Source: Streptococcus sp. SK643
GTDB lineage: Bacteria; Bacillota; Bacilli; Lactobacillales; Streptococcaceae
Assembly: GCF_000259505.1 (NCBI RefSeq)
Contig: NZ_AJMM01000003.1
Span: 1-64,000 of the forward strand
DNA length: 64,000 nucleotides
Reading direction: 5' to 3'
In this document: one piece after another, positions 49,665 to 59,872 of the stretch
How the letters are laid out: every line of letters begins with the position of its first letter
Numbering within the stretch: the first letter of the stretch is position 1
Position numbers and translations under genes: made by a program
The notes under the pieces: model-generated
Database searches by the model: none
Seen by the model: the letters and a program-made list of their open reading frames with translations, nothing else
Told to the model about the DNA's origin: nothing

Positions 49665-49773
49665 TATACTCTTCGAAAATCAAATTCAAACCACGTCAGC
49701 TTCACCTTGCCGTACTCAAGTACAGCCTGCGGCTAGCTTCCTAGTTTGCTCTTTGATTTTCATTGAGTATTAG
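49665..49773 (+). repeat. BOX element (boxA-boxC, no boxB) between purF and purM
   Basis: TATACTCTTCGAAAATCAAA and ACCACGTCAGCTTCACCTTG (boxA) run directly into TACAGCCTGCGGCTAGCTTC and TTTGATTTTCATTGAGTATT (boxC). Terminal 30 bases are identical to the comA BOX. No boxB copy is present. Confidence 0.93.
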
Positions 49774-49838
49774 ATAAAATAATTGTTTATCTAAAAATAC
49801 GTCGCAGTCTTTCCCAAAAAAAGAAAAGGAAAAATAAA

Positions 49839-50861
49839 ATGGCAAATAAAAATGCGTACGCTCAATCTGGTGTGGATGTTGAAGCGGGTTATGAAGTTGT
49901 TGAGCGGATCAAAAAGCACGTAGCTCGTACGGAGCGTGCAGGTGTCATGGGAGCTCTTGGTGGCTTTGGTGGCATGTTTGATCTTTCAAAAACAGGTGTC
50001 AAAGAGCCCGTCTTGATCTCAGGAACTGATGGTGTCGGAACCAAGCTCATGCTGGCTATCAAGTATGATAAGCATGACACGATTGGGCAGGATTGTGTGG
50101 CCATGTGTGTCAACGATATCATCGCTGCAGGCGCGGAGCCTCTCTATTTCCTTGACTACGTAGCGACAGGCAAGAATGAACCAGCTAAACTAGAGCAAGT
50201 CGTCGCTGGTGTAGCAGAAGGTTGTGTGCAGGCTGGTGCTGCCCTTATTGGTGGGGAAACGGCTGAAATGCCTGGTATGTATGGTGCAGATGACTATGAC
50301 TTGGCTGGTTTTGCAGTCGGTGTGGCTGAAAAATCTCAAATCATTGACGGTTCAAAAGTGGCAGAAGGAGATATTCTGCTCGGACTTGCTTCAAGTGGGA
50401 TTCACTCCAATGGTTACTCACTCGTTCGCCGTGTCTTTGCCGATTACACAGGTGAGGAAATTTTGCCAGAATTGGAAGGCAAGAAACTCAAGGAAGTTCT
50501 TCTTGAGCCGACTCGTATCTATGTCAAGGCTGTCTTGCCACTCATCAAGGAAGGCTTGGTAAACGGCATTGCCCACATCACAGGTGGTGGCTTTATTGAA
50601 AATGTCCCTCGAATGTTTGCAGCTGACTTGGCTGCTGAGATTGAGGAAAGCAAAGTTCCAGTCTTGCCAATCTTCAAAGCCCTTGAAAAATACGGTCAGA
50701 TCAAGCATGAAGAAATGTTTGAAATCTTCAATATGGGTGTGGGACTCATGCTTGCAGTTAGCCCTGAAAATGTAGGCCGTGTCAAGGAATTGTTGGATGA
50801 ACCAGTCTATGAAATTGGTCGTATCGTCAAGAAAGAAAACGAAAGTGTCATCATCAAATGA
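49839..50861 (+). CDS. purM: AIR synthetase
   Basis: 340 residues. Motifs: [47 protein letters not shown] and [14 protein letters not shown]. It closes FGAM to AIR with ATP. RBS AAAAGGAAAAA. It is separated from purF by a BOX element, while its end overlaps purN by 4 bases. Residue 2 is Ala (ATGGCAAAT); the upstream partial copy reads ATGACAAAT (Thr), as in pneumococcus (recalled). Confidence 0.96.
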   Translation: MANKNAYAQSGVDVEAGYEVVERIKKHVARTERAGVMGALGGFGGMFDLSKTGVKEPVLISGTDGVGTKLMLAIKYDKHDTIGQDCVAMCVNDIIAAGAEPLYFLDYVATGKNEPAKLEQVVAGVAEGCVQAGAALIGGETAEMPGMYGADDYDLAGFAVGVAEKSQIIDGSKVAEGDILLGLASSGIHSNGYSLVRRVFADYTGEEILPELEGKKLKEVLLEPTRIYVKAVLPLIKEGLVNGIAHITGGGFIENVPRMFAADLAAEIEESKVPVLPIFKALEKYGQIKHEEMFEIFNMGVGLMLAVSPENVGRVKELLDEPVYEIGRIVKKENESVIIK

Positions 50862-51409
50862 AAAAAATAGCGGTTTTTGCCTCTGGTAATGGTTCAAATT
50901 TTCAGGTGATAGCCGAAGAATTTCCAGTGGAGTTTGTCTTTTCAGACCATCGTGACGCCTATGTGCTCGAACGTGCAGACAAGCTCGGCGTTCTATCCTA
51001 TGCTTTTGAACTCAAGGAGTTTGAGAGCAAGACAGACTACGAAGAAGCGCTTGTTGAACTCTTGGAAGAACACCAGATTGACTTGGTTTGTCTAGCAGGC
51101 TACATGAAAATCGTTGGACCAACCTTATTGGCGGCTTATGAAGGTCGGATTGTCAACATTCATCCAGCCTACCTGCCAGAGTTTCCAGGAGCTCACGGAA
51201 TTGAGGATGCTTGGAATGCAGGTGTTGAGCAGTCTGGTGTGACCATTCACTGGGTGGATTCTGGAGTAGATACAGGAAAGGTCATCAAACAAGTACGTGT
51301 ACCACGGCTGGCTGATGATACGATTGACAGTTTTGAAGAACGGATTCATGAAGCAGAGTATAAACTCTATCCTCAAGTGTTGGAGAGTTTAGGGGTAGGG
51401 AGAAGATAA
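50858..51409 (+). CDS. purN: Glycinamide ribonucleotide transformylase
   Basis: 183 residues. [18 protein letters not shown] start (ASGNGSNFQ), catalytic Asn-His in [13 protein letters not shown], and His/Asp in [13 protein letters not shown]. It adds the formyl group from 10-formyl-THF to GAR. The ATGA overlap with purM indicates coupled translation. Confidence 0.95.
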   Translation: MKKIAVFASGNGSNFQVIAEEFPVEFVFSDHRDAYVLERADKLGVLSYAFELKEFESKTDYEEALVELLEEHQIDLVCLAGYMKIVGPTLLAAYEGRIVNIHPAYLPEFPGAHGIEDAWNAGVEQSGVTIHWVDSGVDTGKVIKQVRVPRLADDTIDSFEERIHEAEYKLYPQVLESLGVGRR

Positions 51410-51453
51410 GAAGTAAATCAGGTTTTGATTGTGCAATATTGCTAGGAGAAAAA

Positions 51454-51918
51454 ATGATTGATTTGAAATTAGTAGATGAGAGCAGTTTTCAGGCAGTGCT
51501 GGATTTGAAAATATCTGAAGCTGATGAACGAGCGCGTTTCGTGGCTCCAAATGTACGCTCTTTAGCTGACGCATGGCTCTACCGAGAGAATGGGGATGTG
51601 TTTCCGAGGGCAATCTATTGGGATAAGCAAGTAGTTGGCTTTCTCCTGTTGGAAATAGACGAGGATGAAGCGGAATACTTTATCTGGCGGATAATGATTG
51701 GTCAGCAATACCAAGGAAGAGGTTATGGTCGAAAAGCCTTGGAAGCTCTAATCAAAGAGGCTCAGATGGATAGAGCTTGCAGTCATATTATTGCAGATTA
51801 TGTGGCCGGAAATGAAAAAATGAAGCACCTGCTGACTAGTCTGGGTTTTCAGGAAACAGGATTTATACAAGAAAATAACGAAGTCGCTATGCGCTTGGAC
51901 CTAAAGAAAGAGGAATAG
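51454..51918 (+). CDS. GNAT-family N-acetyltransferase
   Basis: 154 residues from ATG 51454 ([20 protein letters not shown]), chosen because AGGAG lies 6 bases upstream. The acetyl-CoA binding motif Q-x-x-G-x-G is [18 protein letters not shown] (about 88-105). It resembles diamine/spermine acetyltransferases of the BltD type, but the substrate is not provable. It sits between purN and purH, one base before purH, where pneumococcus has a VanZ-like gene (recalled), so this slot varies between strains. Confidence 0.85.
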   Translation: MIDLKLVDESSFQAVLDLKISEADERARFVAPNVRSLADAWLYRENGDVFPRAIYWDKQVVGFLLLEIDEDEAEYFIWRIMIGQQYQGRGYGRKALEALIKEAQMDRACSHIIADYVAGNEKMKHLLTSLGFQETGFIQENNEVAMRLDLKKEE

Positions 51919-51919
51919 A

Positions 51920-53467
51920 ATGACGAAAAAAGCTTTGATCAGCGTCTCAGACAAAGCGGGCATTGTTGAATTTGCCCAAGAACTTAAAAAACTTGGTTGG
52001 GAGATTATCTCGACTGGTGGAACCAAGGTTGCCCTTGATACTGCTGGGGTGGACACCATTGCTATCGATGATGTGACTGGTTTTCCAGAAATGATGGATG
52101 GTCGTGTTAAGACCCTTCATCCAAATATCCACGGTGGGCTCCTCGCTCGTCGTGATTTGGATAGTCACCTGGAAGCGGCCAAAGACAATCAAATCGAGCT
52201 CATTGACCTTGTAGTGGTCAACCTTTACCCATTCAAGGAAACTATTCTCAAACCAGACGTGACTTATGCTGATGCTGTGGAGAATATCGATATTGGTGGG
52301 CCATCTATGCTTCGTTCAGCAGCGAAGAATCATGCCAGCGTGACGGTTGTGGTAGACCCTGCTGACTATGATGTGGTGCTTAACGAATTGTCAGCCAATG
52401 GTGAAACGACTTACGAAACGCGTCAACGTTTAGCGGCCAAGGTTTTCCGTCACACAGCGGCTTATGACGCCTTGATTGCAGAGTATTTCACAGCTCAAGT
52501 CGGAGAAAGCAAACCTGAAAAGCTCACTTTGACCTATGACCTCAAACAAGCTATGCGTTACGGTGAGAACCCTCAACAAGACGCGGACTTCTACCAAAAA
52601 GCTTTGCCGACTGACTACTCGATTGCATCCGCTAAACAACTTAACGGGAAAGAATTGTCATTCAATAATATCCGTGACGCTGATGCGGCCATTCGTATTA
52701 TCCGTGATTTCAAAGATCGTCCAACCGTTGTGGCTCTCAAACACATGAACCCATGTGGAATCGGTCAGGCTGATGACGTCGAGACTGCTTGGGACTACGC
52801 TTATGAGTCTGACCCAGTGTCCATCTTTGGTGGGATTGTTGTTCTCAACCGTGAGGTGGATGTTGCGACAGCTGAGAAGATGCATGGTGTTTTCCTCGAG
52901 ATTATCATCGCACCTAGCTATACGGATGAGGCGCTAGCTATTTTGACCAATAAAAAGAAAAACTTGCGTATCCTTGCCTTGCCATTTGACGCTCAAGAAG
53001 CGAGTGAAGCGGAAGCTGAATATACTGGTGTGGTCGGTGGACTTCTGGTGCAAAACCAAGACGTTGTCAAAGAAAGTCCAGCTGACTGGCAAGTGGTGAC
53101 CAAACGCCAACCAACTGAGACAGAAGCGATAGCACTTGAGTTCGCTTGGAAGTCTATTAAATACGTCAAATCAAACGGAATTATTGTGACCAACGACCAC
53201 ATGACACTGGGTGTTGGTCCAGGTCAGACTAACCGTGTGGCTTCTGTTCGTATCGCCATTGACCAAGCTAAAGACCGTCTTGACGGCGCTGTGCTTGCTT
53301 CGGATGCCTTCTTCCCATTTGCGGATAATGTGGAAGAAATCGCCAAAGCAGGTATTAAGGCTATCATCCAGCCCGGTGGATCGGTCCGTGATCAGGAATC
53401 CATCGAAGCTGCTGACAAATATGGCTTGACCATGGTCTTCACAGGTGTGAGACATTTTAGACATTAA
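51920..53467 (+). CDS. purH: Bifunctional AICAR transformylase / IMP cyclohydrolase
   Basis: 515 residues. The N-terminal MGS-like IMP cyclohydrolase domain covers about 1-195 ([47 protein letters not shown]). The transformylase domain follows ([52 protein letters not shown]). These are the last two steps to IMP. RBS AAAGAGG is inside the GNAT gene. Confidence 0.96.
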   Translation: MTKKALISVSDKAGIVEFAQELKKLGWEIISTGGTKVALDTAGVDTIAIDDVTGFPEMMDGRVKTLHPNIHGGLLARRDLDSHLEAAKDNQIELIDLVVVNLYPFKETILKPDVTYADAVENIDIGGPSMLRSAAKNHASVTVVVDPADYDVVLNELSANGETTYETRQRLAAKVFRHTAAYDALIAEYFTAQVGESKPEKLTLTYDLKQAMRYGENPQQDADFYQKALPTDYSIASAKQLNGKELSFNNIRDADAAIRIIRDFKDRPTVVALKHMNPCGIGQADDVETAWDYAYESDPVSIFGGIVVLNREVDVATAEKMHGVFLEIIIAPSYTDEALAILTNKKKNLRILALPFDAQEASEAEAEYTGVVGGLLVQNQDVVKESPADWQVVTKRQPTETEAIALEFAWKSIKYVKSNGIIVTNDHMTLGVGPGQTNRVASVRIAIDQAKDRLDGAVLASDAFFPFADNVEEIAKAGIKAIIQPGGSVRDQESIEAADKYGLTMVFTGVRHFRH

Positions 53468-53473
53468 GAATAT

Positions 53474-53504
53474 AAAGGAAAGAAAACAGTTTCTTTCCTT
53501 TTTT
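53474..53504 (+). terminator. Terminator after purH
   Basis: GGAAAGAAA pairs with TTTCTTTCC, with a short loop, followed by six T. It splits the pur cluster into two transcription units. Confidence 0.88.
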
Positions 53505-53531
53505 GGCTTAAAATGCTAAGTGAAACAAGAT

Positions 53532-53555
53532 TAAAACGAACATTTATGGTATAAT
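53532..53555 (+). promoter_or_regulatory. purD promoter with a PurBox-like site
   Basis: A perfect TATAAT (53550-53555) lies 33 bases before purD. Just upstream TAAAACGAACATT (53532-53544) matches AWWWCCGAACWWT except at two positions. A shorter inverse half (ATTCGC) follows at about 53567. Confidence 0.6.
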
Positions 53556-53587
53556 TTTAATAAATAATTCGCAAAAGAGGTTAAGAG

Positions 53588-54853
53588 ATGAAGCTGTTAG
53601 TTGTCGGTTCTGGTGGTCGTGAACATGCGATTGCCAAGAAGTTGCTTGAATCAAAAGACGTTGAAAAAGTCTTTGTGGCTCCTGGAAATGACGGAATGAC
53701 TCTGGATGGTTTGGAATTGGTAAACATCTCTATTTCCGAACATTCTAAGTTGATTGACTTCGCAAAGGTCAACGATATCGCTTGGACCTTCATCGGTCCA
53801 GATGATGCCCTTGCTGCTGGCATTGTGGATGATTTTAACCAAGCTGGGCTTAAGGCTTTTGGGCCGACTAGGGCCGCTGCTGAACTGGAGTGGTCCAAGG
53901 ATTTTGCTAAGGAAATCATGGTCAAATACGGTGTTCCGACAGCAGCCTATGGCACATTCTCGGACTTTGAGGAAGCCAAGGCCTATATCGAAAAGCAGGG
54001 GGCTCCTATCGTGGTCAAGGCGGATGGATTAGCGCTTGGCAAAGGTGTTGTTGTTGCAGAAACGGTTGAGCAAGCGGTCGAAGCTGCCCACGAGATGCTT
54101 TTGGACAATAAATTCGGTGATTCAGGTGCGCGTGTTGTCATCGAAGAGTTCTTAGCTGGAGAGGAGTTCTCTCTTTTTGCCTTTGTTAATGGCGACCAGT
54201 TCTACATCATGCCAACAGCTCAGGACCACAAACGTGCCTACGACGGGGACAAGGGTCCTAACACTGGTGGGATGGGTGCCTATGCACCAGTTCCACACTT
54301 GCCACAGAGTGTAGTTGATACAGCGGTTAAGACTATTGTCAAGCCAGTTCTTGAAGGTATGATTCAGGAAGGTCGCCCTTATTTGGGTGTCCTTTACGCA
54401 GGCTTGATTCTGACAGCTGATGGACCTAAGGTCATCGAGTTTAATGCACGCTTTGGAGATCCTGAAACTCAGATTATTCTGCCTCGTTTGACATCTGACT
54501 TTGCACAAAATATAACGGATATCCTGAATGGCAAGGAGCCAAACATCACTTGGACGGATAAGGGTGTGACTCTGGGTGTGGTTGTCGCATCCAACGGTTA
54601 CCCGCTAGACTATGAAAAGGGTGTTGAATTGCCAGCCAAGACAGAAGGCGACATCATCACCTACTATGCAGGGGCTAAGTTTGCGGAAAATAGCAGAGCA
54701 CTGCTCTCAAACGGTGGACGTGTCTATATGCTCGTCACCACAGCAGGCACTGTCAAAGAAGCCCAAGACATCATCTACCAAGAACTCACCCAACAAAAAA
54801 CAGAAGGCCTCTTTTACCGAAAAGATATCGGAAGCAAGGCCATAAAAGATTAA
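53588..54853 (+). CDS. purD: Phosphoribosylamine--glycine ligase
   Basis: 421 residues, ATP-grasp fold. GSGGREHAIAKKLLES start, ATP-binding PIVVKADGLALGKGVVVAE, DHKRAYDGDKGPNTGGMGAY and metal site EFNARFGDPETQ. It makes GAR from phosphoribosylamine and glycine. RBS AAGAGG. It has its own promoter and follows a terminator. The C-terminal 40 codons have somewhat different codon choice (repeated ACC, CAA, AAA) that continues into purE. A structured element follows the stop codon. Confidence 0.95.
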   Translation: MKLLVVGSGGREHAIAKKLLESKDVEKVFVAPGNDGMTLDGLELVNISISEHSKLIDFAKVNDIAWTFIGPDDALAAGIVDDFNQAGLKAFGPTRAAAELEWSKDFAKEIMVKYGVPTAAYGTFSDFEEAKAYIEKQGAPIVVKADGLALGKGVVVAETVEQAVEAAHEMLLDNKFGDSGARVVIEEFLAGEEFSLFAFVNGDQFYIMPTAQDHKRAYDGDKGPNTGGMGAYAPVPHLPQSVVDTAVKTIVKPVLEGMIQEGRPYLGVLYAGLILTADGPKVIEFNARFGDPETQIILPRLTSDFAQNITDILNGKEPNITWTDKGVTLGVVVASNGYPLDYEKGVELPAKTEGDIITYYAGAKFAENSRALLSNGGRVYMLVTTAGTVKEAQDIIYQELTQQKTEGLFYRKDIGSKAIKD

Positions 54854-54859
54854 CAGATA

Positions 54860-55018
54860 TTGGCGAGCGAAAGCGAGCCAAACTAAGATAATGGTCGCCG
54901 TGGTGAAAAGACCAGAACAATTTCTGTTCTGGTCTAGGGAAAATTTGAGACCTTAGGCTCAAATTTTAGGAATGAAACCGAAGGTTTGCTTCCGTCCCCA
55001 CCACCTAAGACCATTATC
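54860..55018 (+). ncRNA. Multi-hairpin structured element between purD and purE
   Basis: A first hairpin (54860-54881) has TTGGC-GA-GC, a GAAA tetraloop, then GC-GA-GCCAA: tandem G-A mismatches under a GNRA loop. Then a 132-base unit is closed by GATAATGGTC (54887-54896) with GACCATTATC (55009-55018), and by TGGTG (54901-54905) with CACCA (54999-55003). Inside are an 11-bp perfect hairpin (54909-54919 with 54925-54935), a 10-bp perfect hairpin (54940-54949 with 54958-54967) and a weaker ACCGAAG/CTTCCGT stem. There is no T run, so it is not an ordinary terminator. Whether it is a regulatory RNA or a MITE-like repeat is open. Confidence 0.6.
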
Positions 55019-55043
55019 AAAAAAGAAGAAAAAAGGAAAAATT

Positions 55044-55535
55044 ATGACTAAACCAATTATTTCCATCATCATGGGCTCAAAATCCGACTGGGCAACCATG
55101 CAAAAAGCAGCAGAAGTCCTAGACCGCTTCGGTGTAGCCTACGAAAAGAAAGTTGTTTCCGCACACCGTACACCAGACCTCATGTTCAAACACGCCGAGG
55201 AAGCCCGTAGTCGCGGTATCAAGGTCATCATTGCAGGTGCTGGAGGCGCAGCCCATTTGCCAGGCATGGTAGCAGCCAAAACCACTCTGCCTGTCATTGG
55301 TGTACCAGTCAAATCACGTGCGCTTAGTGGGGTCGACTCGCTTTACTCTATCGTACAGATGCCGGGTGGCGTGCCTGTAGCGACGATGGCTATTGGTGAA
55401 GCAGGTGCGACCAATGCGGCCCTCTTTGCCCTCCGTCTTCTGTCAGTAGAGGATCAAGCTATTGCGACAGCATTGGCAGATTTCACAGAAGAACAAGGAA
55501 AAATCGCAGAGGAGTCGACAAATGAGCTCATCTAA
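55044..55535 (+). CDS. purE: N5-carboxyaminoimidazole ribonucleotide mutase
   Basis: 163 residues from ATG 55044 ([20 protein letters not shown]), with AAAAGGAAAAA upstream. An in-frame ATG at 54972 lies inside the structured element and is rejected. Family signatures are MGSKSDW, SAHRTPD and [14 protein letters not shown]. It shifts the carboxyl group of N5-CAIR to give CAIR. Its end overlaps purK by 14 bases. Confidence 0.95.
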   Translation: MTKPIISIIMGSKSDWATMQKAAEVLDRFGVAYEKKVVSAHRTPDLMFKHAEEARSRGIKVIIAGAGGAAHLPGMVAAKTTLPVIGVPVKSRALSGVDSLYSIVQMPGGVPVATMAIGEAGATNAALFALRLLSVEDQAIATALADFTEEQGKIAEESTNELI

Positions 55536-56613
55536 AACAATTGGAATTATCGGTGGGGGTCAACTGGGGCAGATGATGGCCATTTCTGCTATCTACATGG
55601 GGCACAAGGTTATCGCGCTGGACCCAGCAGCGGATTGCCCAGCCTCCCGTGTGGCGGAAATCATAGTGGCGCCTTATAATGATGTGGATGCCCTCCGTCA
55701 GTTGGCGGAGCGTTGCGATGTTCTGACCTATGAGTTTGAAAATGTCGATGCTGACGGTTTGGATGCCGTCATTAAGGATGGACAGCTCCCTCAAGGTACC
55801 AATCTGCTTCGTATTTCCCAAAATCGTATTTTTGAAAAGAATTTTTTGTCAAATAAGGCTCAAGTAACGGTGGCATCTTACAAGGTTGTGACCTCAAGTC
55901 AAGACTTGGCAGATATTGATCTGTCGAAAAACTATGTCCTCAAGACTGCAACTGGTGGCTACGACGGGCATGGGCAAAAGGTCATTCGCTCAGAAGCAGA
56001 CTTGGAAGAAGCCTATGCACTAGCCGATTCAGCAGACTGTGTTTTGGAAGAATTTGTCAACTTTGATCTTGAAATTTCCGTCATCGTATCAGGAAATGGC
56101 AAGGATGTGACGGTGTTCCCAGTTCAAGAAAATATCCACCGTAACAATATCCTGTCTAAGACCATCGTACCAGCCCGTATTTCAGAAAGTCTAGCTGATA
56201 AAGCCAAAGCCATGGCGGTGCGAATTGCAGAACAGCTTAACCTGTCTGGAACCCTTTGTGTAGAAATGTTTGCGACGGCTGATGACATCATTGTCAACGA
56301 AATCGCTCCGCGTCCACACAACTCAGGCCACTACTCAATCGAAGCCTGCGATTTCTCCCAGTTTGACACGCATATTTTGGGTGTTCTTGGAGCACCATTG
56401 CCAGCCATCAAACTGCATGCACCTGCTGTTATGCTCAATGTCCTCGGTCAGCATGTAAAGGCCGCTGAAAAATATGTCACAGAAAATCCAAGCGCCCACC
56501 TCCACATGTATGGTAAAATAGAAGCAAAGCACAACCGCAAGATGGGGCATGTGACTTTGTTTAGTGATGTGCCAGATAGTGTGGAAGAGTTTGGGGAAGG
56601 GATTGATTTTTAG
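55522..56613 (+). CDS. purK: N5-CAIR synthetase
   Basis: 363 residues from ATG 55522 ([20 protein letters not shown]), with AGAGGAG upstream inside purE. It is an ATP-grasp enzyme: [31 protein letters not shown] and [18 protein letters not shown]. It carboxylates AIR with bicarbonate and ATP. The overlap with purE allows coupled translation of the two consecutive steps. Confidence 0.95.
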   Translation: MSSSKTIGIIGGGQLGQMMAISAIYMGHKVIALDPAADCPASRVAEIIVAPYNDVDALRQLAERCDVLTYEFENVDADGLDAVIKDGQLPQGTNLLRISQNRIFEKNFLSNKAQVTVASYKVVTSSQDLADIDLSKNYVLKTATGGYDGHGQKVIRSEADLEEAYALADSADCVLEEFVNFDLEISVIVSGNGKDVTVFPVQENIHRNNILSKTIVPARISESLADKAKAMAVRIAEQLNLSGTLCVEMFATADDIIVNEIAPRPHNSGHYSIEACDFSQFDTHILGVLGAPLPAIKLHAPAVMLNVLGQHVKAAEKYVTENPSAHLHMYGKIEAKHNRKMGHVTLFSDVPDSVEEFGEGIDF

Positions 56614-56622
56614 GAGATGTCT

Positions 56623-56850
56623 ATGATTCAAATAATCGTTAATGCATTTGTTGAAAAGGATAAGACTGGAGCAGTTGTCGAAGTCTTGTTTGCTAGTGCT
56701 GACCAAGATAAGGTACAAGCTAAATATGAAGAACTAGCTGCACAATACCCTGAAAACTATTTAGCAATTTATGATTTACCATTGGATACCGATCTCAATG
56801 AATTCTCTCACTACCCATCCGTGTTTATTGGGAAAGAGGAGTTTGAATAG
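56623..56850 (+). CDS. Small conserved protein of unknown function downstream of purK
   Basis: 75 residues from ATG 56623 (MIQIIVNAFVEKDKTGAVVE); TAGGAG lies 7 bases upstream. It is acidic and soluble, without a signal or membrane segment, ending IGKEEFE. An equivalent small gene follows purK in pneumococcus (recalled as SP_0055), so it belongs to the cluster. No function is known to me. Confidence 0.75.
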   Translation: MIQIIVNAFVEKDKTGAVVEVLFASADQDKVQAKYEELAAQYPENYLAIYDLPLDTDLNEFSHYPSVFIGKEEFE

Positions 56851-56914
56851 GAAATATTAAAATACAATTTAATTGATTTTTATTTCGAGTATTGATACTA
56901 GTTAGGGGTATAAA

Positions 56915-57469
56915 ATGAAAAAATATTTGAGATTTTTAGTAACAACAAGTGACTTGTCTAATTTTATTATCATTTTAGTTGCTCTATTTTTATCTTGTAT
57001 AGGTACCTCAACTTTTTTCGATGGAAATATTGATTTAAATTCACGACTTCCTATTTTTTTGTATACTACTCTTGCCACATTAGTATCATCTATACTTGAT
57101 CCTATTTTAGAAATTCTAAAAGTTGAGTCTAAAAAGAAAAAACAGAAAGTAATATTATTGGGAATTATAGCTAGCTTAGCAACCTATTTTTATAGCTTTT
57201 ATGATAATTCAATATTCGAGAATCTTCAGTCAATCTCGAAGCGAGGAGGTTTCTCGGCTGCATCTGTAGCGCTATTATTATTTAATATGACTTATATAAA
57301 CTATCAGCTACAAAAAATTAGAGAAGAAGAGTTAAACGAAGAGAAACGAAAACAACTTGAAGACAAACTAAAATCAAAAGCTACCCTAGAAGAAAAAAAT
57401 GAGCTTGAAGAGCGTGTGTTAAAACTTGAAGAGCGTGTGTTAAAATTAGAAGGAAGAACGAATGAATAA
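56915..57469 (+). CDS. Membrane protein with C-terminal coiled coil, accessory cassette gene 1
   Basis: 184 residues. Four hydrophobic segments are visible: about 15-36 (SNFIIILVALFLSCIG), 45-65 (LPIFLYTTLATLVSSIL), 80-96 (VILLGIIASLATYFYSF) and 113-130 (FSAASVALLLFNMTYI). The last 50 residues are a charged coiled coil with tandem heptads LEERVLK. It is strongly A+T-rich compared with purK and purB. RBS AGGGG. It overlaps the next gene by 8 bases, so the pair is one unit. I do not recognise either family. Position inside the pur cluster points to recent acquisition. Confidence 0.75.
   Translation: MKKYLRFLVTTSDLSNFIIILVALFLSCIGTSTFFDGNIDLNSRLPIFLYTTLATLVSSILDPILEILKVESKKKKQKVILLGIIASLATYFYSFYDNSIFENLQSISKRGGFSAASVALLLFNMTYINYQLQKIREEELNEEKRKQLEDKLKSKATLEEKNELEERVLKLEERVLKLEGRTNE
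57404..57445 (+). repeat. Perfect 21-bp tandem duplication encoding one coiled-coil heptad
   Basis: CTTGAAGAGCGTGTGTTAAA plus A occurs twice without a mismatch (57404-57424 and 57425-57445), giving LEERVLK-LEERVLK, followed by a diverged third start, LEGR. One repeat is exactly seven codons, so gain or loss would lengthen or shorten the coiled coil without a frameshift. Confidence 0.95.
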
Positions 57470-58502
57470 ATTAGAATTAAAATTGTCTTCGCAAAAAAGT
57501 GACGATACACTATATACGAATTGGCAAATTTCAAAATTATCTAATGATTTTAGTGAATTCTATTATAAATCGGTTTTATTACATGATATTTCTAACTATC
57601 TTGATCAAGGTGTTCTGAAAAAAGATGTTATTATTTTTAATTCATCTATAAAAATTAATAATCAATATACAAAATATAGAAGTGCAGAGCTTGATTTGAA
57701 TAATCCTACTGATGTTGTGAAGTTTTATCACTTGGGTTCTCCAATTTCTCTTTTTCCTAATAAACAAGTTTTAGTTTTACATGAGCTTTTTGAAGCTTAT
57801 CGAGTGTATTTTTCCATTGCTAGTAAGTACAAGTTAAATTTAGGTAATAAGAGGGATGATTTATCGGAACTATTTAATATCTCTAGAGAATCTTCAGATG
57901 TATTGTATTTCAGTTTTGTGAAGTTCTTTAGTGAGAAATTAACAGAGAATAACGAATTAGAAAGTGATAATAGAAGGAAGTGTCTTCAGGAAATACAATC
58001 TAAGTTTAAAATTAGAGATAATGAATTGATAGAATTATTCAATAGTTTTGATGAAAAGCAATTATCTAAGCAGTTTGATTATATATTTAACAGATTTGAA
58101 CGCCCAATCGTTGGTATCAAGATGGAAGATGATAAAATTAAGCTCTTGGGAAATGAGTTCTTTGTACAATCAAAATTTACTTATTTGAATGACCGTTTTT
58201 TGGAGACCAGGTCAATAAGCCAAAATAGTCCTTTAGAAATGATGCTTAAAATGTCATTTATAGTCGTCCCTTATTTGTGGCTTATTTTTAGAGAAAAAAT
58301 TGATGTGATGAGAATGCAAAATCAAAATGATCAATTGGATCAAAAAATAGAAAGCTTAGATATAGAAATCAAAAAACTAGAAAAGATTTCTGAAGACGAA
58401 GGTATTTCATTAAATCAATCAACTCCGTTACCTAATTTAAAAAAATCTGTAATACAAAAAGGTGAATCTGTACTAGATGAACTTGAAGCAAAAGTAATGT
58501 AA
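57462..58502 (+). CDS. Unknown protein with C-terminal membrane helix and coiled coil, accessory cassette gene 2
   Basis: 346 residues. The long N-terminal region (about 1-255) is hydrophilic, rich in Asn, Lys, Ser and Phe, with [17 protein letters not shown] near 105-121. One hydrophobic segment (about 259-282, [20 protein letters not shown]) is followed by a coiled coil (about 285-315, [20 protein letters not shown]) and a short tail. No motif is diagnostic to me. It begins inside the last codons of gene 1; the two proteins share a membrane-plus-coiled-coil design, so they may form a complex. Base composition is A+T-rich. purB follows after 13 bases and keeps its own RBS. Confidence 0.75.
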   Translation: MNKLELKLSSQKSDDTLYTNWQISKLSNDFSEFYYKSVLLHDISNYLDQGVLKKDVIIFNSSIKINNQYTKYRSAELDLNNPTDVVKFYHLGSPISLFPNKQVLVLHELFEAYRVYFSIASKYKLNLGNKRDDLSELFNISRESSDVLYFSFVKFFSEKLTENNELESDNRRKCLQEIQSKFKIRDNELIELFNSFDEKQLSKQFDYIFNRFERPIVGIKMEDDKIKLLGNEFFVQSKFTYLNDRFLETRSISQNSPLEMMLKMSFIVVPYLWLIFREKIDVMRMQNQNDQLDQKIESLDIEIKKLEKISEDEGISLNQSTPLPNLKKSVIQKGESVLDELEAKVM

Positions 58503-58515
58503 GGAGAAACTAACA

Positions 58516-59814
58516 ATGATCAACCGTTACTCTCGCCCTGAAATGGCGAACATTTGGAGTGAAGAAAATAAATACCGTGCTTGGCTTGAGGTGGAAATCT
58601 TGGCTGACGAGGCATGGGCTGAGCTGGGTGAAATCCCTAAGGAAGATGTGGCTTTGATTCGTGAGAAGGCAGACTTTGACATCGACCGTATTTTGGAAAT
58701 TGAGCAGGAGACTCGTCACGATGTGGTGGCTTTCACGCGTGCGGTTTCTGAAACGTTAGGGGAAGAGCGCAAGTGGGTCCATTATGGTTTGACTTCTACC
58801 GACGTGGTAGATACGGCCTATGGTTACCTCTACAAGCAGGCCAACGACATTATCCGTCGTGACCTTGAAAACTTCACTAACATCATCGCTGATAAGGCTA
58901 AGGAGCACAAGTTCACTATTATGATGGGTCGTACCCACGGTGTGCATGCTGAGCCTACAACTTTTGGTCTGAAATTAGCAACTTGGTACAGCGAAATGAA
59001 GCGTAATATCGAGCGATTCGAGCATGCTGCTGCTGGTATTGAAGCTGGTAAAATCTCTGGTGCGGTTGGGAACTTTGCCAACATCCCACCATTCGTAGAG
59101 CAATATGTCTGCGATAAGCTTGGTATCCGTGCTCAAGAAATCTCTACACAGGTGCTTCCTCGCGACCTTCACGCTGAGTACTTTGCAGTTCTTGCTAGCA
59201 TTGCGACCTCCATCGAGCGTATGGCGACTGAGATTCGTGGTTTGCAAAAATCTGAACAACGCGAAGTGGAAGAGTTTTTTGCCAAGGGACAAAAAGGGTC
59301 TTCAGCAATGCCTCACAAACGCAACCCTATCGGTTCTGAAAACATGACTGGTCTTGCGCGTGTTATCCGTGGTCACATGATTACGGCTTATGAAAACGTG
59401 GCTCTCTGGCATGAGCGTGACATCTCTCACTCATCAGCTGAGCGTATCATCACACCAGATACGACTATTTTGATCGACTACATGCTTAACCGTTTCGGAA
59501 ACATCGTTAAGAACTTGACGGTTTTTCCTGAAAACATGATTCGCAATATGCACTCAACTTTCGGTCTTATCTTTAGCCAACGTGCTATGTTGACCTTGAT
59601 TGAGAAAGGGATGACCCGTGAGCAAGCCTATGACTTGGTGCAACCAAAAACAGCCTACTCTTGGGATAATCAAGTAGACTTTAAACCACTTCTAGAAGCA
59701 GATCCAGAGGTGACATCACGCCTCACACAAGAAGAAATCGACGAAATTTTCAATCCAGTTTATTACACTAAACGAGTGGACGATATCTTTGAGCGTCTTG
59801 GACTTGGCGACTAA
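58516..59814 (+). CDS. purB: Adenylosuccinate lyase
   Basis: 432 residues, fumarase/aspartase superfamily. Signature [17 protein letters not shown], with the catalytic Ser; His in [30 protein letters not shown]. It removes fumarate from SAICAR and from adenylosuccinate. RBS AAGGAG. It ends the purine cluster, with a bidirectional terminator after it. Confidence 0.96.
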   Translation: MINRYSRPEMANIWSEENKYRAWLEVEILADEAWAELGEIPKEDVALIREKADFDIDRILEIEQETRHDVVAFTRAVSETLGEERKWVHYGLTSTDVVDTAYGYLYKQANDIIRRDLENFTNIIADKAKEHKFTIMMGRTHGVHAEPTTFGLKLATWYSEMKRNIERFEHAAAGIEAGKISGAVGNFANIPPFVEQYVCDKLGIRAQEISTQVLPRDLHAEYFAVLASIATSIERMATEIRGLQKSEQREVEEFFAKGQKGSSAMPHKRNPIGSENMTGLARVIRGHMITAYENVALWHERDISHSSAERIITPDTTILIDYMLNRFGNIVKNLTVFPENMIRNMHSTFGLIFSQRAMLTLIEKGMTREQAYDLVQPKTAYSWDNQVDFKPLLEADPEVTSRLTQEEIDEIFNPVYYTKRVDDIFERLGLGD

Positions 59815-59823
59815 TCATAAATC

Positions 59824-59853
59824 AAAAAAGCGAGAAATTCATCTCGCTTTTTA
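59824..59853 (+). terminator. Bidirectional terminator between purB and strH
   Basis: AAAAAGCGAGA pairs with TCTCGCTTTTT around a 6-base loop; the A and T runs serve both strands. Confidence 0.92.
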
Positions 59854-59872
59854 TTGTTTCTCTAAAAGACTG

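Noticed and set aside
50418..50897. 159-codon minus-strand frame inside purM/purN
   Set aside because: A shadow of two well-supported genes.
57200..57460. CRISPR-like repeats
   Set aside because: Only one tandem duplication inside a coding region, with no spacers. No CRISPR array is seen anywhere in the window.
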